Positions 32,303 through 40,921 of a stretch of DNA of 64,000 bases are shown one piece after another. Where the stretch lies: contig NZ_BAFT02000083.1 of the NCBI RefSeq assembly GCF_000308475.2, forward strand, positions 1-64,000, read 5' to 3'. The notes under the pieces were generated by a model that was not told where the DNA came from, did not search any database, and saw only the letters and a list, made by a program, of their open reading frames with translations. Origin of the DNA: Nocardia brasiliensis NBRC 14402 (GTDB lineage Bacteria; Actinomycetota; Actinomycetes; Mycobacteriales; Mycobacteriaceae). Each line of letters opens with the position of its first letter. The first letter of the stretch is position 1. Position numbers and translations under genes: made by a program.

Positions 32303-33325
32303 GTGCGTTTCTCGCCAGCGACCATGCTGTCTCTGTCCACCGCTGTCGGCGCCTCGGCGATTGCCGTGGCCGCGCTTGCCGGAGCCCCCGCGGCTCAGGC
32401 CGCACCCTCGGCCGAATCGCCCGCCGATGCGGTGATCAGCCTGACCAACGACGAACGCGCCAAGGCCGGGTGTCCGGCGTTGCGCGCGGAAAGTCATCTC
32501 ACCCAAGCCGCCCAGGGCCATTCGGAGGATATGGCCGCCGGCAACTTCATGGACCACAACTCGTCGAAGGGCGATCCGGGCGCGCGCATCCGCGCGGCGG
32601 GATACAAACCGCAGACCTGGGCGGAGAATATCGCCGCCGGACACCAGAGCGCCACCGACGTGGTCGACGGGTGGATGAACAGCCCGGGGCACCGCGCCAA
32701 CATCCTGAACTGCGGCCTGCGCGATATCGGTGTCGGATACGCGAAGGCGCGCAACGGAACTCCGTACTGGACCCAGAACTTCGGCACCTCGAGCCAACCG
32801 GACTCCGGTAAGCCGACCGACGGTAAGCCCGGCAAGCCGACCGACGGTCAGCCGGGTAAACCCGAAAAGCCCGGCCAGCCCGAAAAGCCCGGCCAGCCCG
32901 AAAAGCCCGGCCAGCCCGAAAAGCCCGGCCAGCCCGAAAAGCCCGGCCAGCCCGAAAAGCCCGGCCAGCCCGAAAAGCCCGGCCAGCCCGGCCAACCCGG
33001 CGGCGGCGATCCCTCCGACGGTGACTGTGCGAACCCGCCCGACGGCGGCTCGCCGTGGGATCCGTGGGGCGATTGGTCCGATGGCGGCGGTGATTCCTGG
33101 GATCCGTGGGGGGACGGTTCCGATGGTGGCGGTGATTCGTGGGATCCGTGGGGCGAGGGTGCCGACGGCGCCGGCGAATCCTGGGATCCGTGGGGCGATT
33201 CCGCTTGGGACCCTTGGGGTTCGGACGACGCCGCCGAGTCGTCGTGGGATCCGTGGAGCAACGGCTTCGACGCCCCGATTCGCAATGTCTTCGAGCAGTT
33301 GGCCGCTCGGACGAGTCAGCGCTGA
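32303..33325 (+). CDS. Secreted CAP-domain protein with PEKPGQ and WDPWG repeats
   Basis: A 340-residue secreted protein; GTG start at 32303 with GAAGGA upstream and a signal peptide ending near AQAAP (about residue 34). Residues about 42-163 form a CAP/SCP-like domain (LTNDERAKAGCPAL, FMDHNS, WAENI, GWMNSPGHRANIL). Next come seven exact copies of PEKPGQ (about residues 187-228), a wall-spanning type of linker. The last 90 residues contain six WDPW copies separated by Asp/Gly/Ser stretches, which I have not seen described. CAP proteins are extracellular and varied in function (lipid, protein or wall interaction); the Trp/Asp tail may add a ligand-binding or adhesive surface. Confidence 0.9.
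   Translation: MRFSPATMLSLSTAVGASAIAVAALAGAPAAQAAPSAESPADAVISLTNDERAKAGCPALRAESHLTQAAQGHSEDMAAGNFMDHNSSKGDPGARIRAAGYKPQTWAENIAAGHQSATDVVDGWMNSPGHRANILNCGLRDIGVGYAKARNGTPYWTQNFGTSSQPDSGKPTDGKPGKPTDGQPGKPEKPGQPEKPGQPEKPGQPEKPGQPEKPGQPEKPGQPEKPGQPGQPGGGDPSDGDCANPPDGGSPWDPWGDWSDGGGDSWDPWGDGSDGGGDSWDPWGEGADGAGESWDPWGDSAWDPWGSDDAAESSWDPWSNGFDAPIRNVFEQLAARTSQR
32861..32986 (+). repeat. Seven identical 18-bp units encoding PEKPGQ
   Basis: CCCGAAAAGCCCGGCCAG is repeated seven times without a single difference, inside the CAP-protein gene. Each unit encodes Pro-Glu-Lys-Pro-Gly-Gln, so copy number can change by slippage without breaking the frame. Perfect identity suggests recent expansion. Confidence 0.97.
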
Positions 33326-33469
33326 CTCGATAGGTAAGCCACAAACTCGCTTTGTGGTTTACCGGGTCTTCGCGGGACCGGCCGCACCCGCGGGGGCTTC
33401 GGATCAGCACGCGAGGGTGCCGCCGGACCGAGGACGTGTCCGGCGGCATCCGCTGTTCGCGCGGCGCGT

Positions 33470-34624
33470 TCAGCCCGCCGACGCGAGCGGTCCCGACGCG
33501 CCGAACGCCAGGTCGGCGAAGCGCTCGCCGATGCGACGGTGCGTCGCGGTGTCCGGATGCAGCTGATCCGGCAGCGGCAGCTCGGCGAAATCCTGCTCGC
33601 CGTACAGCAATCGACCGTCGAGATAGTGCAGGTTCGGGTCGCCGGCGGCGCGCTGCTCGACGACGCGGACGAGTTCGTCGCGCACGACCGCGAGGGTCAG
33701 TTTTCCGTTCGCTCGCTCCGCCGGATCACCGAGCGCGCGGAAGCGCACGCGCTGACCGTCGAAGTCCAGCGCGCCCGGGCCGGGGGTGTCCTCATGGATG
33801 GGGCAGAGGATCGGCGACACCACCAGCAGCGGCGTGTCCGGGTGGCCGTCGCGGATGGTGTCCAGGAAGCCGTGCACCGCCGGGGTGAAGGCGCGCACCC
33901 GCATCACATCGCTGCTCACCAGGTTGATGCCGAACTTCAGACTGATCAGGTCCGCGGGTGTGTCCCGGATCGTCCGGGCGACGAACGGATCGAGCAGACA
34001 GTTGCCGCGCAGGCTCAGGTTGAGCAGCGAGACACCGCCGCGCGCCGCCGCCAGCGCGGGCCAGGTCGCGGTCGGGCGGTCGGCGTTCGAGCCGTGACTG
34101 ATCGAACTGCCGTGGTGCAGCCAGACTTTCCGGCCGTCGGCCGGAGCGGGCCGGACCGGCGCGTTGCTGCGCAGTGCCACCAATGCGGCGGTTTCGGTGT
34201 GCGGCAACCAGATCTCGATGTCCTTAGCGCCTGCGGGCAGGTCGAACCGGAGCGTGCCTGCCGCCGCGTCCGCGGTGACGACCGCCTGGGTGGTCATGTC
34301 GACCAGCCGGCCGGTGCCCGGCACGGTCGCGCTACCGGCCGGGCGACCGTCGACGAGCAGTTCATAGACACCGGCGGCGGGGGCGGGTATGCCAGGGTAG
34401 AACGCCCTGGTGGGCAACGCGTCCAGTTCGATGCCGGTCGCTTCGGTCCGGAATGCCAGGCGGACACCGGCGGGCTGGGCCTCGACCGTCGCCAGGTAGT
34501 CATCCGGGAACTGTGTGCGGGCCGCGGCCGGAAGCCGGTGCGGGAGTAGACCGTCGGCGGTGTGCTCGACGTCGAGCGTGCCGCGTAACAGTGGTTCGAT
34601 CGGTGTCGTGATCCAGTCGGTCAT
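33470..34624 (-). CDS. SGNH/GDSL-type hydrolase
   Basis: A 384-residue protein with no signal peptide. The C-terminal half is an SGNH hydrolase: Ser block HHGSSISHGSN, Gly/Asn blocks in LRGNCLLDP and LKFGINLVSSD, and the Asp-His pair in PLPDQLHPDTATH. The N-terminal 150 residues look like a beta-sandwich accessory domain, as in many two-domain carbohydrate or lipid esterases. Substrate unknown. It runs on the minus strand towards the CAP gene. Confidence 0.88.
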   Translation of the reverse strand: MTDWITTPIEPLLRGTLDVEHTADGLLPHRLPAAARTQFPDDYLATVEAQPAGVRLAFRTEATGIELDALPTRAFYPGIPAPAAGVYELLVDGRPAGSATVPGTGRLVDMTTQAVVTADAAAGTLRFDLPAGAKDIEIWLPHTETAALVALRSNAPVRPAPADGRKVWLHHGSSISHGSNADRPTATWPALAAARGGVSLLNLSLRGNCLLDPFVARTIRDTPADLISLKFGINLVSSDVMRVRAFTPAVHGFLDTIRDGHPDTPLLVVSPILCPIHEDTPGPGALDFDGQRVRFRALGDPAERANGKLTLAVVRDELVRVVEQRAAGDPNLHYLDGRLLYGEQDFAELPLPDQLHPDTATHRRIGERFADLAFGASGPLASAG

Positions 34625-34680
34625 AGCTGGTCCTCGAGGGTAGGGGCGCGTCAGGCCGTCAGACAGTAAGTGCGGCGCGC

Positions 34681-34794
34681 GTGCAGCTCGAACTGGCGGG
34701 TCGCTACGACAGCCACCCGCGCGCGGTGGAGTGCTCGTGGGCCCGCTCGCTCGACGCCCTCGACGCGCTGCTCAGCAATTGGCCGAGCGCCTGA
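34681..34794 (+). other. Possible remnant coding sequence, C-terminal fragment
   Basis: This frame uses strongly actinobacterial codons (third position G/C almost throughout) and reads VQLELAGRYDSHPRAVE and then a helix-like end to a TGA that abuts the stop of the DinB gene. The frame is open back to 34627 but has no convincing start. It may be a leftover of a longer plus-strand gene or a chance open frame. No family was recognised. Confidence 0.25.
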
Positions 34795-35307
34795 TCATCT
34801 GCGGCGCAACAGGACTCCGCGGATGAACGCCGCTTGGCCCGCGTGCTGGATATCGTCGTCCACGACGCTGACCAGCCGGACGCCGAGGGTGACCGGCGGA
34901 TCCCAGCGGGTGTCGACGACGCGGGGGAGGTCGGTGTCGGTGAGGCCGGAGACATAGTCGATCGTCTGCGCGTGCACCGCGTCGTAGTAGCCGAGCAACA
35001 GTTCGACGGGCACTCGGCCGAGCTGCTCGATATCGGCCGGGGTGTGTCCGTAGCCGGTCGCCTGGTCGGCGAAGGGTAGGCCGAAGCGGTCCGCCCAGCC
35101 CGCGGCCGTCCACACCTGGTCCAGTCGTGCGACCTCGGCGATGTGATCGTCCTGCACCCGGGTCAGGTGCCAGAGCAGCCAGGCGATGGAGTTGGCGCCA
35201 GGGTCCAGGCGCACGCCCAGTTCGTCGGGGGTCAGGTCCGCGACGGCACCGTGCACGTTCTCCCGAACGCGGCCGAAGGCGTCGGTCAACAAGTCAGCGC
35301 TGGTCAT
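34795..35307 (-). CDS. DinB / DUF664-like protein (mycothiol-dependent enzyme superfamily)
   Basis: A 170-residue helical protein. Metal-ligand histidines are visible in AWLLWHLTRVQDDHI (about residues 42-56) and in DDDIQHAGQAAF near the end, the spacing expected for the DinB/YfiT superfamily. In actinobacteria these proteins are often mycothiol-dependent transferases or isomerases; the specific substrate is unknown. It is a single gene on the minus strand. Confidence 0.85.
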   Translation of the reverse strand: MTSADLLTDAFGRVRENVHGAVADLTPDELGVRLDPGANSIAWLLWHLTRVQDDHIAEVARLDQVWTAAGWADRFGLPFADQATGYGHTPADIEQLGRVPVELLLGYYDAVHAQTIDYVSGLTDTDLPRVVDTRWDPPVTLGVRLVSVVDDDIQHAGQAAFIRGVLLRRR

Positions 35308-35799
35308 GTTCGGATTCGAACGCGCGGTGACCGTCCGTTATTCCCGGCACGGGCCGGTGTGGCTGTCGCCGCCTGCCCGGTGAATTCCGCCGGTGTACCT
35401 TGTTAGAAAGGTGTGAATTCTTCGCGACGCCGGACCTCGGGATGGACCGATATGGTTGCCGCCATTACGCTGACCGGACGACGGTGCGGAACGACAGAAC
35501 TCGGGAGTGTGGCAGGCTCGGATAAAGATCGGACATCGGCGCCGGTAAATACGGACTATCGGACGGGGCTCCGCGTTCGCTTCTCCTGTCCTCGATAGAT
35601 GTTGTGGTGCAGCATGATTCGCCGATCAGCGCAGATGTTGCGCCGCGTTTCCTGGACGCTGATCGAGGCGATGATATGGGTGCGGCGGATATTCGTGATA
35701 AATCGTCGTACTGGGTGTCGTGACCGGCCTGCGCGCTATTTGCAAGCCGGTACTTAAAAGAGTGAAGCGCAGCTGAAATATTACGGTAGAGGCAGCTGA
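35308..35799. other. Gene-free region upstream of the secretory lipase
   Basis: About 490 bases between the divergent DinB-like and lipase genes. No gene was recognised. It is comparatively AT-richer after about 35590, consistent with a promoter region for the lipase. Confidence 0.5.
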
Positions 35800-37095
35800 A
35801 TGCAGATCACCCGACAATTCTTGCGAAGCAGTGGAGGTACAGCAGCAGTGGGCAGACGTTTCTTCCGGCCGGATGGCGGCCGGAAATTCAGACCGATTCG
35901 CGCGATCCTCGGTGTGCTGACGATCGGCGTGGCCATGGCCGCGACCGGGACGGTCACCGCGAGCGCCCAGCCGATCTGGCCGCTCCCGGACCCCGACCCG
36001 TTCTATGCCGCGCCCGCCGACATCGCGAGCAAGGCGCCCGGCGACGTGCTCGACAGCCGGCCGATGCCACCGCTGTTCTTTTTTCCCGGTGCCACGGTCA
36101 CGCTGATCAAGTTCCGGTCCACGAACTCGCAGGGCGAGCCGATCGCGGCGACCACGACGGTGCTCACGCCGCTCGGTCACCGCGCAGACGCGCCCCTGCT
36201 CTCGTTCCAGCACATCATCAACGGACTCGGCACCCAGTGCGCGATCTCGCACGGGCTCTACGCCAACGACACCAACTTCATCGTGCCGTTCGCGCCGGTG
36301 CTGAACGTCGCGCTGGCGCGCGGCTGGAGCGTCGCGCTGCCGGACCACCTGGGCCCGAACAGTGCGTACGGCGCAGCGAAATTGGGCGGCCGGATCACCC
36401 TCGACGGGATTCGTGCGGCGCAGCGGCTGCCGCAGCTCGGCCTCGGGCAGAGCCCGGCCGCGGTGGCCGGTTACTCCGGTGGCGGTATGGCGACCGCCTG
36501 GGCCGCCGCGCTGGCGCCGACGTACGCGCCGGAACTGAATCTCGTCGGCGCCGCCGAAGGCGGGGTGCCGATGAATCTGACCACCATGGGCTGGGCGATC
36601 GGGCACAACCAGCATCCGGCGTTCGGGCTCGGCTTCGCCGCCGTGCTCGGCCTGGAGCGGGAGTACCCGGACCGCCTGCCGATCACCAGCGCGCTGAACG
36701 AGCGCGGGCTCGCCGCGGCCAGGGGCATGGCGAACAGCTGCACCAACGACCTGATCGCGCGCGGGGTCGGGCACAGTTTCGACGACTACGCGAAAGACAT
36801 TGTGCTGGCCCATGATCCGAAGGCTTGGGCGGTGGCGGACGAGAACAGCGTCGAACTCTACGACGGTGTCCCCGCCGCGCCGGTCTTCGAATGGCATTCG
36901 CCGCAGGACGGACTGATCCCGCTGGACGCGATCACCAACACGGTGCACCGGTACTGCCGCGCGGGGGTCAAGGTGCAGGCGGAGCTGTACCCCACACCCG
37001 ATCACCTGACGGCCGCCGAACTCGGGCTGCCGTCGATGATGAACTGGCTGGACGGACGCTTCGCCGGCCAGCCCGCGCCGAGCAACTGCGCATAG
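35800..37095 (+). CDS. Secretory lipase (LIP family)
   Basis: A protein of up to 431 residues of the secretory lipase family (PF03583), the type represented by Candida lipases and many Nocardia/Mycobacterium exported lipases. The nucleophile motif is AGYSGGGMATAW, the acid is in SPQDGLIP and the His in TPDHLTAAE. The signal region is GVLTIGVAMAATGTVTASAQ. The start is uncertain: ATG at 35800 has GAGGCAG nearby, but GTG at 35848 with GGAGG ten bases upstream gives a more typical signal-peptide length. Extracellular ester or triacylglycerol hydrolysis is expected. Confidence 0.92.
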   Translation: MQITRQFLRSSGGTAAVGRRFFRPDGGRKFRPIRAILGVLTIGVAMAATGTVTASAQPIWPLPDPDPFYAAPADIASKAPGDVLDSRPMPPLFFFPGATVTLIKFRSTNSQGEPIAATTTVLTPLGHRADAPLLSFQHIINGLGTQCAISHGLYANDTNFIVPFAPVLNVALARGWSVALPDHLGPNSAYGAAKLGGRITLDGIRAAQRLPQLGLGQSPAAVAGYSGGGMATAWAAALAPTYAPELNLVGAAEGGVPMNLTTMGWAIGHNQHPAFGLGFAAVLGLEREYPDRLPITSALNERGLAAARGMANSCTNDLIARGVGHSFDDYAKDIVLAHDPKAWAVADENSVELYDGVPAAPVFEWHSPQDGLIPLDAITNTVHRYCRAGVKVQAELYPTPDHLTAAELGLPSMMNWLDGRFAGQPAPSNCA

Positions 37096-37110
37096 CCGGA
37101 TAGTTCCGGA

Positions 37111-37143
37111 TCGCCCCGCGTGGTAGCCGACCACGCGGGGCGA
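37111..37143. terminator. Bidirectional hairpin between lipase and DsbA-like genes
   Basis: A perfect 13-bp stem, TCGCCCCGCGTGG (37111-37123) with its complement at 37131-37143, encloses a 7-base loop. It is located between two convergent genes, 15 bases after the lipase stop. Confidence 0.88.
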
Positions 37144-37156
37144 ACTGCGTCGCGGC

Positions 37157-37882
37157 TCAGTCGCGCGCGGGCACTTCGCAGCCGTCGGGGCCGCAGGCGT
37201 CCGCGCCGCCGATCGTCTGCAGGACTGGTCGGTGCTCGGCCCAGGCCTGCTCGAGCGCCTGGGCGAAGACCGCCGCGGGCTGGGCGCCGGCGACGCCGTA
37301 CTTGCGATCGAAGACGAAGAACGGGACACCGGTCGCACCCAGTTCGGCCGCTTCCTTTTCGTCGGCGCGCACGTCGTCGGCGTAAGCCGTCGGGTCCGCG
37401 AGGACCGTGCGCACGGCCGACTCCGCTAGTCCGGCGTCCGCGGCGAGCCGTGCCAGCCGGTCGTGGTCGGCGAACAACGACTGCTCCTCGGCGAAGTTCG
37501 CGCGGTAGAGAGCGTCGAGCAGTTCTTCCTGTCTGCCCTGGGCGAGGGCGAAGTGCAGCAGGCGGTGCATGTCGAACGAACTGCCGTAGTCGCGGCCCTC
37601 GGTCAGGTACGGCAGACCGAGTTCGGCGGCTTGCGCGCCGATGCCGCGTTCGTTGGCCGCGGCCTGTGCCTCGCTGATCCCGTACTTGCGGGCGATCTTC
37701 GCGATCACCGGCCCGGACTCGTCCGCGGACAGCGTCGGGTCCAATTCGAACGACCGGTGCACCACTTCGATATCGGCGCGATGCGCGAACTCGGCCAGCG
37801 CCGCCCCGAACCGCGCCTTGCCCAGGTAGCAGAACGGGCAGTTGATGTCGGTCCAGATCTCGACCCGCACGGGCGTCCTCAC
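37157..37882 (-). CDS. DsbA-family (FrnE-like) oxidoreductase
   Basis: A thioredoxin-fold protein of about 241 residues with VEIWTDINCPFCYLGKARF near the N-terminus; CPFC is the redox motif and the surrounding sequence is that of the FrnE/2-hydroxychromene isomerase-like group. The cis-Pro region is GATGVPFFVFDRKYGVAGAQP. No signal peptide, so cytosolic. A GTG at 37882 places the fold right at the start; a further in-frame GTG at 37912 is possible. A CG-rich CGPDGCE end with two cysteines is unusual and could bind metal. Confidence 0.88.
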   Translation of the reverse strand: MRTPVRVEIWTDINCPFCYLGKARFGAALAEFAHRADIEVVHRSFELDPTLSADESGPVIAKIARKYGISEAQAAANERGIGAQAAELGLPYLTEGRDYGSSFDMHRLLHFALAQGRQEELLDALYRANFAEEQSLFADHDRLARLAADAGLAESAVRTVLADPTAYADDVRADEKEAAELGATGVPFFVFDRKYGVAGAQPAAVFAQALEQAWAEHRPVLQTIGGADACGPDGCEVPARD

Positions 37883-38052
37883 TCTCGTCGCAACCCCCTG
37901 AACAGCCAACACGCCGATATTCGGTTCTGTTCCCGCGGCGCTGCCTGCTCGGCAATCTGCCCAGCAGACCCGATCGATCTAGAAATGACTGAGACAGGCT
38001 GTTACCGTAAACCTGTGTCACATTAACCTCGACCCGATATGAGGTAGACGTC

Positions 38053-39051
38053 ATGGCAACACAGTCGGCAACGGCGCCGTCTCGCACCGCAGCAAAGGGT
38101 GAGTACACGGCGATCCTGACGACACTGTCCGAAGGCTCGGTCAATCGGCACTTCGACCCGTACACCGAGATCGACTGGGAATCCGCCGAATGGGCGGTGA
38201 TCCCGAACGACCCGCGCTGGATTCTCCCGGCCTCCACCGATCCGCTCGGTGCGCATCCCTGGTACCTCGCGCTGCCGGAAAGCCGCAAGATCGAGATCGG
38301 GATGTGGCGGCAGGCCAATATCGCGAAGGTCGGGCTGCAGTTCGAGGAACTGCTCATCGGCGGCGTGATGAACTATCTGTTCGCAAAGGTGCCCAACGGC
38401 TCGGCCGAGTTCCGCTACCTCAATCACGAGGTCGCCGAGGAGGTCAACCACACCCTGATGTTCCAGGAGATGGTCAACCGGATCGGCGCGGACGTCCCGG
38501 GCATGGGCTCGATCATGAAGCTGCTCGGCCCGCTGGTGCCGCTGCTCGGCCGCTTCTTCCCGACCACCTTCTTCGTCGCGGTGCTCGCCGGCGAGGAACC
38601 GATCGACCATGTGCAGAAGCAGGTGCTGCGCGCGGGCGAGGACGTGCACCCGATCATGCGCGACGTGATGCGGATTCACATCGCCGAGGAGGCCCGGCAT
38701 ATCGCGTTCGCGCACGAATATCTGCGGCACCGGGTCCCGAAGCAGCATCCGGTGCAGCGCGCGACGCTGTCGCTGGCCTACCCGATCATCATGTTCATCG
38801 CCTGCGACCTGATCGTGAAGCCACCGCGGTCGCTGTTCCGCGAGTTCGACATCCCGAAGGGCATTCGGCGCGAACTGTTCTGGCGCAGCGCCGAGGCCAG
38901 GGCGCGGCGGCGCGACTTCTTCGGCGAGGCCAGGATGCTGGCCGCCGAGATCGGCCTGATGAACCCGGCGGCCAAGCTGGCCTGGCGGGTGCTGCGGATC
39001 GACGGCAAAGAGTCGCGGTACCGCGGCGAACCGGTGCGCACGCACTCCTGA
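38053..39051 (+). CDS. AurF-like diiron oxygenase
   Basis: A 332-residue helical protein with ferritin-like diiron ligands: Glu in FEELLIGG, the pair in LNHEVAEEVNHTLMFQE and in MRIHIAEEARHIAFAHE. This matches the AurF / p-aminobenzoate N-oxygenase type family (PF11583). Members oxidise aryl amines or desaturate lipids, so the substrate cannot be assigned. It is alone, divergent from the DsbA-like gene and closed by a strong terminator, and not obviously linked to a biosynthetic cluster. Confidence 0.88.
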   Translation: MATQSATAPSRTAAKGEYTAILTTLSEGSVNRHFDPYTEIDWESAEWAVIPNDPRWILPASTDPLGAHPWYLALPESRKIEIGMWRQANIAKVGLQFEELLIGGVMNYLFAKVPNGSAEFRYLNHEVAEEVNHTLMFQEMVNRIGADVPGMGSIMKLLGPLVPLLGRFFPTTFFVAVLAGEEPIDHVQKQVLRAGEDVHPIMRDVMRIHIAEEARHIAFAHEYLRHRVPKQHPVQRATLSLAYPIIMFIACDLIVKPPRSLFREFDIPKGIRRELFWRSAEARARRRDFFGEARMLAAEIGLMNPAAKLAWRVLRIDGKESRYRGEPVRTHS

Positions 39052-39060
39052 TCGCGAACG

Positions 39061-39100
39061 ACGGCCCGGCGGTAGCGCACCGCCGGGCCGTCGCCGTTTT
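39061..39100 (+). terminator. Intrinsic terminator after the diiron oxygenase gene
   Basis: A perfect 12-bp stem, ACGGCCCGGCGG (39061-39072) with its complement at 39080-39091, is followed by CGCCGTTTT. It starts ten bases after the stop codon. Confidence 0.92.
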
Positions 39101-39150
39101 CGGGGTAAGCCGGGCGGGCCGCACGCCCCGTTCCCTACCCGGTCGAATTC

Positions 39151-39179
39151 GGTTCCGATTTCGGTCCGAAATCGGAACC
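39151..39179. promoter_or_regulatory. 29-bp perfect palindrome, candidate operator
   Basis: GGTTCCGATTTCGG (39151-39164) and its exact reverse complement (39166-39179) flank a single central T. It is far too symmetric to be accidental and is too tight to form a terminator loop, so a dimeric repressor site is likely. It lies about 95 bases upstream of the small gene at 39273. The half-site TTTCGGTCC recurs in a second inverted repeat at 39512-39533. Confidence 0.75.
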
Positions 39180-39272
39180 CCGGCGGTATCGTGACTGGAT
39201 CCGGCCTGCTCAGCGCGGTGGTTCAGGCTCGGAATCCGTAGTACCGCAAGCACCTTCGGCGAGGAGGTACCG

Positions 39273-39482
39273 ATGCAGAGGCGCATCTCGTGGCAGGTGT
39301 TCCGGCGTCACATCGTCCGGGGATTGCTCTTGTACGGGGCCTGCGTGGGCGGGTCGGTGCGCTGCTTCATCGAGGCCGAGCGGATCGAAGCGGCCCGCGC
39401 CCAATCGCCGATCGTCCCCGGCGCGGACGTGTGGGATTGGTCCGTGCCGCACCAGTGGTACGACATCGCGCACAAGCGCTGA
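39273..39482 (+). CDS. Small hypothetical protein, possibly membrane-associated
   Basis: A 69-residue protein preceded by a strong GAGGAGGT site five bases before the ATG, which supports translation. It has a basic start (MQRRISWQVFRRH), one short hydrophobic stretch (IVRGLLLYGACVGG) and a soluble tail with several Trp residues. No family recognised. It is the first of three plus-strand genes leading to the ArsR-like regulator, between two related palindromes. Confidence 0.6.
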   Translation: MQRRISWQVFRRHIVRGLLLYGACVGGSVRCFIEAERIEAARAQSPIVPGADVWDWSVPHQWYDIAHKR

Positions 39483-39511
39483 GCGGTTCGTCGCGCCCCG
39501 AGTTCCCGGGG

Positions 39512-39533
39512 TGTTTCGGCCTGGACCGAAACA
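39512..39533. promoter_or_regulatory. Inverted repeat TGTTTCGG-n6-CCGAAACA
   Basis: Eight-base arms at 39512-39519 and 39526-39533 surround CCTGGA. The right arm plus spacer gives GGACCGAAA, the complement of the TTTCGGTCC half-site of the 29-bp palindrome at 39151. It lies about 60 bases before the next small gene and 300 before the ArsR-like regulator, so autoregulation by that protein is plausible but unproven. Confidence 0.5.
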
Positions 39534-39594
39534 TGGTGCGTCCCACCCGCTCTCCTTCATAGGCTGCTGAGCAGTGACTATGAGGAGTGCAACG

Positions 39595-39822
39595 ATGATG
39601 AAGGACGTAGCGGCGCCCGCCGGCGGCGAGGTCGCGCTGGTGGTGGCGCGGTGCGCCGACGGGATGGCGACGGAGTGGAAGCGAGGCAGGCGGCGGTGGC
39701 AGACCATGTGGTCCCGCAGGGGCGAACCGGTGCTGCGGGCAGCGCCGCACCCGAGCAATACCGACGAACTGCTGACGAGCATCGATCCGCTCGTGGCGGT
39801 GCGGTGGCAAGGCCTGCGGTGA
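39595..39822 (+). CDS. Small hypothetical protein before the ArsR-like regulator
   Basis: A 75-residue protein beginning ATG-ATG, with GAGGAG about 8 bases upstream. It is soluble and basic in the middle (WKRGRRRWQTMWSRRG), with no known motif. It ends seven bases before the regulator start, suggesting one transcript. An upstream in-frame ATG at 39574 is possible but has a poorer site. Confidence 0.5.
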   Translation: MMKDVAAPAGGEVALVVARCADGMATEWKRGRRRWQTMWSRRGEPVLRAAPHPSNTDELLTSIDPLVAVRWQGLR

Positions 39823-39829
39823 GCCGCGC

Positions 39830-40852
39830 ATGAAGCGGATCATCTTCACGCCGGAGGATCTCGTCCGGATCCGGGTCGGGTCGCCACTGGGCGCTTTGGG
39901 CGAAACCATGCTGGCCACCCGGGCCGTGCAACGCTCGAATGTCGCCGTCTACACGGGCTGGCGGCAGCAGGTCGGCGCCGCGATCCCGGCCGACTTCGGC
40001 CGGATCGCCGAGATCTTCCCCGCCGAGGAGAATTTTCTCGACCTGATCACGCCGACCCGGGGCGCGCGAACGATGTCCGGCGGCGTCGAAGCGCTGCATC
40101 TGGCCTCGCGGCTGGAGCTGCGCAACGAGGTGGAGACCGTGGTGCGGCGGCGGGCGGAGATCGGCGAAACCCCGCTGCCCGCCTGGACCGCCGACCTCTT
40201 CGAACGGGACGGCAGCGCCAGGCAGAGCGTCGCGAGCGCCGTCGAGGCCTTCCACTCGGTGGCGTTCGCGGGCCGGTGGGCGCATATCCAGACTTACCTG
40301 GAGGTCGCCGCCGAACGGATGGCCCGCACCATGGCGGCCGAAGGTGTGGAACGGCTGCTGTCCGGGCTCATGCCGCATGCCCGCTGGCGGGCGCCGGTGC
40401 TCGAGGTGCTGCGCGCGAAGGCGTGCCACGACGAGCATCTCGCCGGCCGCGGCCTGCTCATCATTCCGTCCCTGTTCGCCTGGCCCGAACCGATCACCCT
40501 GCACTCGACCGTCGACGAGACGGCGCCGATGATGCTGATCGTGCCGGTGCTGCGGGATATCGGAGACTTCGCCGCCGCCTGGGGTCCGCGCGGCACCAAC
40601 GAGGCGCTCACCGCGTTGCTGGGCCGGACCAGGGCGGCCGCCCTGCAGGTGATCGCGGAAGGCTGCAGCACCACCGAACTCGCGCGCAGCCTTGGGGTTT
40701 CACCCGCCACCGCCAGCGAACACGCGTCGATTCTGCGCGAAGCCGGACTGGTCGACAGCTGGCGGCACCGCAATGCCATGCGCCACGAGATCACCACCCT
40801 GGGCGTCGCGCTGCTCGAAGGAGACCTCAGCAGCAACGCGCGGATCGCCTAG
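39830..40852 (+). CDS. ArsR-like winged-helix transcriptional regulator
   Basis: A 340-residue regulator. The C-terminal 90 residues form a winged helix: AALQVIAEGCSTTELARSL, then GVSPATASEHASILREAGLVDSWRHRNAMRHEITTLG. The N-terminal 240 residues resemble the large sensor-like domain found in actinobacterial ArsR proteins of this length. No cysteine pair typical of metal sensors stands out. It is the last of a three-gene run behind two palindromes that may be its operators. Confidence 0.85.
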   Translation: MKRIIFTPEDLVRIRVGSPLGALGETMLATRAVQRSNVAVYTGWRQQVGAAIPADFGRIAEIFPAEENFLDLITPTRGARTMSGGVEALHLASRLELRNEVETVVRRRAEIGETPLPAWTADLFERDGSARQSVASAVEAFHSVAFAGRWAHIQTYLEVAAERMARTMAAEGVERLLSGLMPHARWRAPVLEVLRAKACHDEHLAGRGLLIIPSLFAWPEPITLHSTVDETAPMMLIVPVLRDIGDFAAAWGPRGTNEALTALLGRTRAAALQVIAEGCSTTELARSLGVSPATASEHASILREAGLVDSWRHRNAMRHEITTLGVALLEGDLSSNARIA

Positions 40853-40921
40853 CGCCGCAGGGCGATCGTGCCGTCCGAAATCCGCGTGAGTTCTCCTGCC
40901 CCCTGATCTAGTGTTCGGTAA

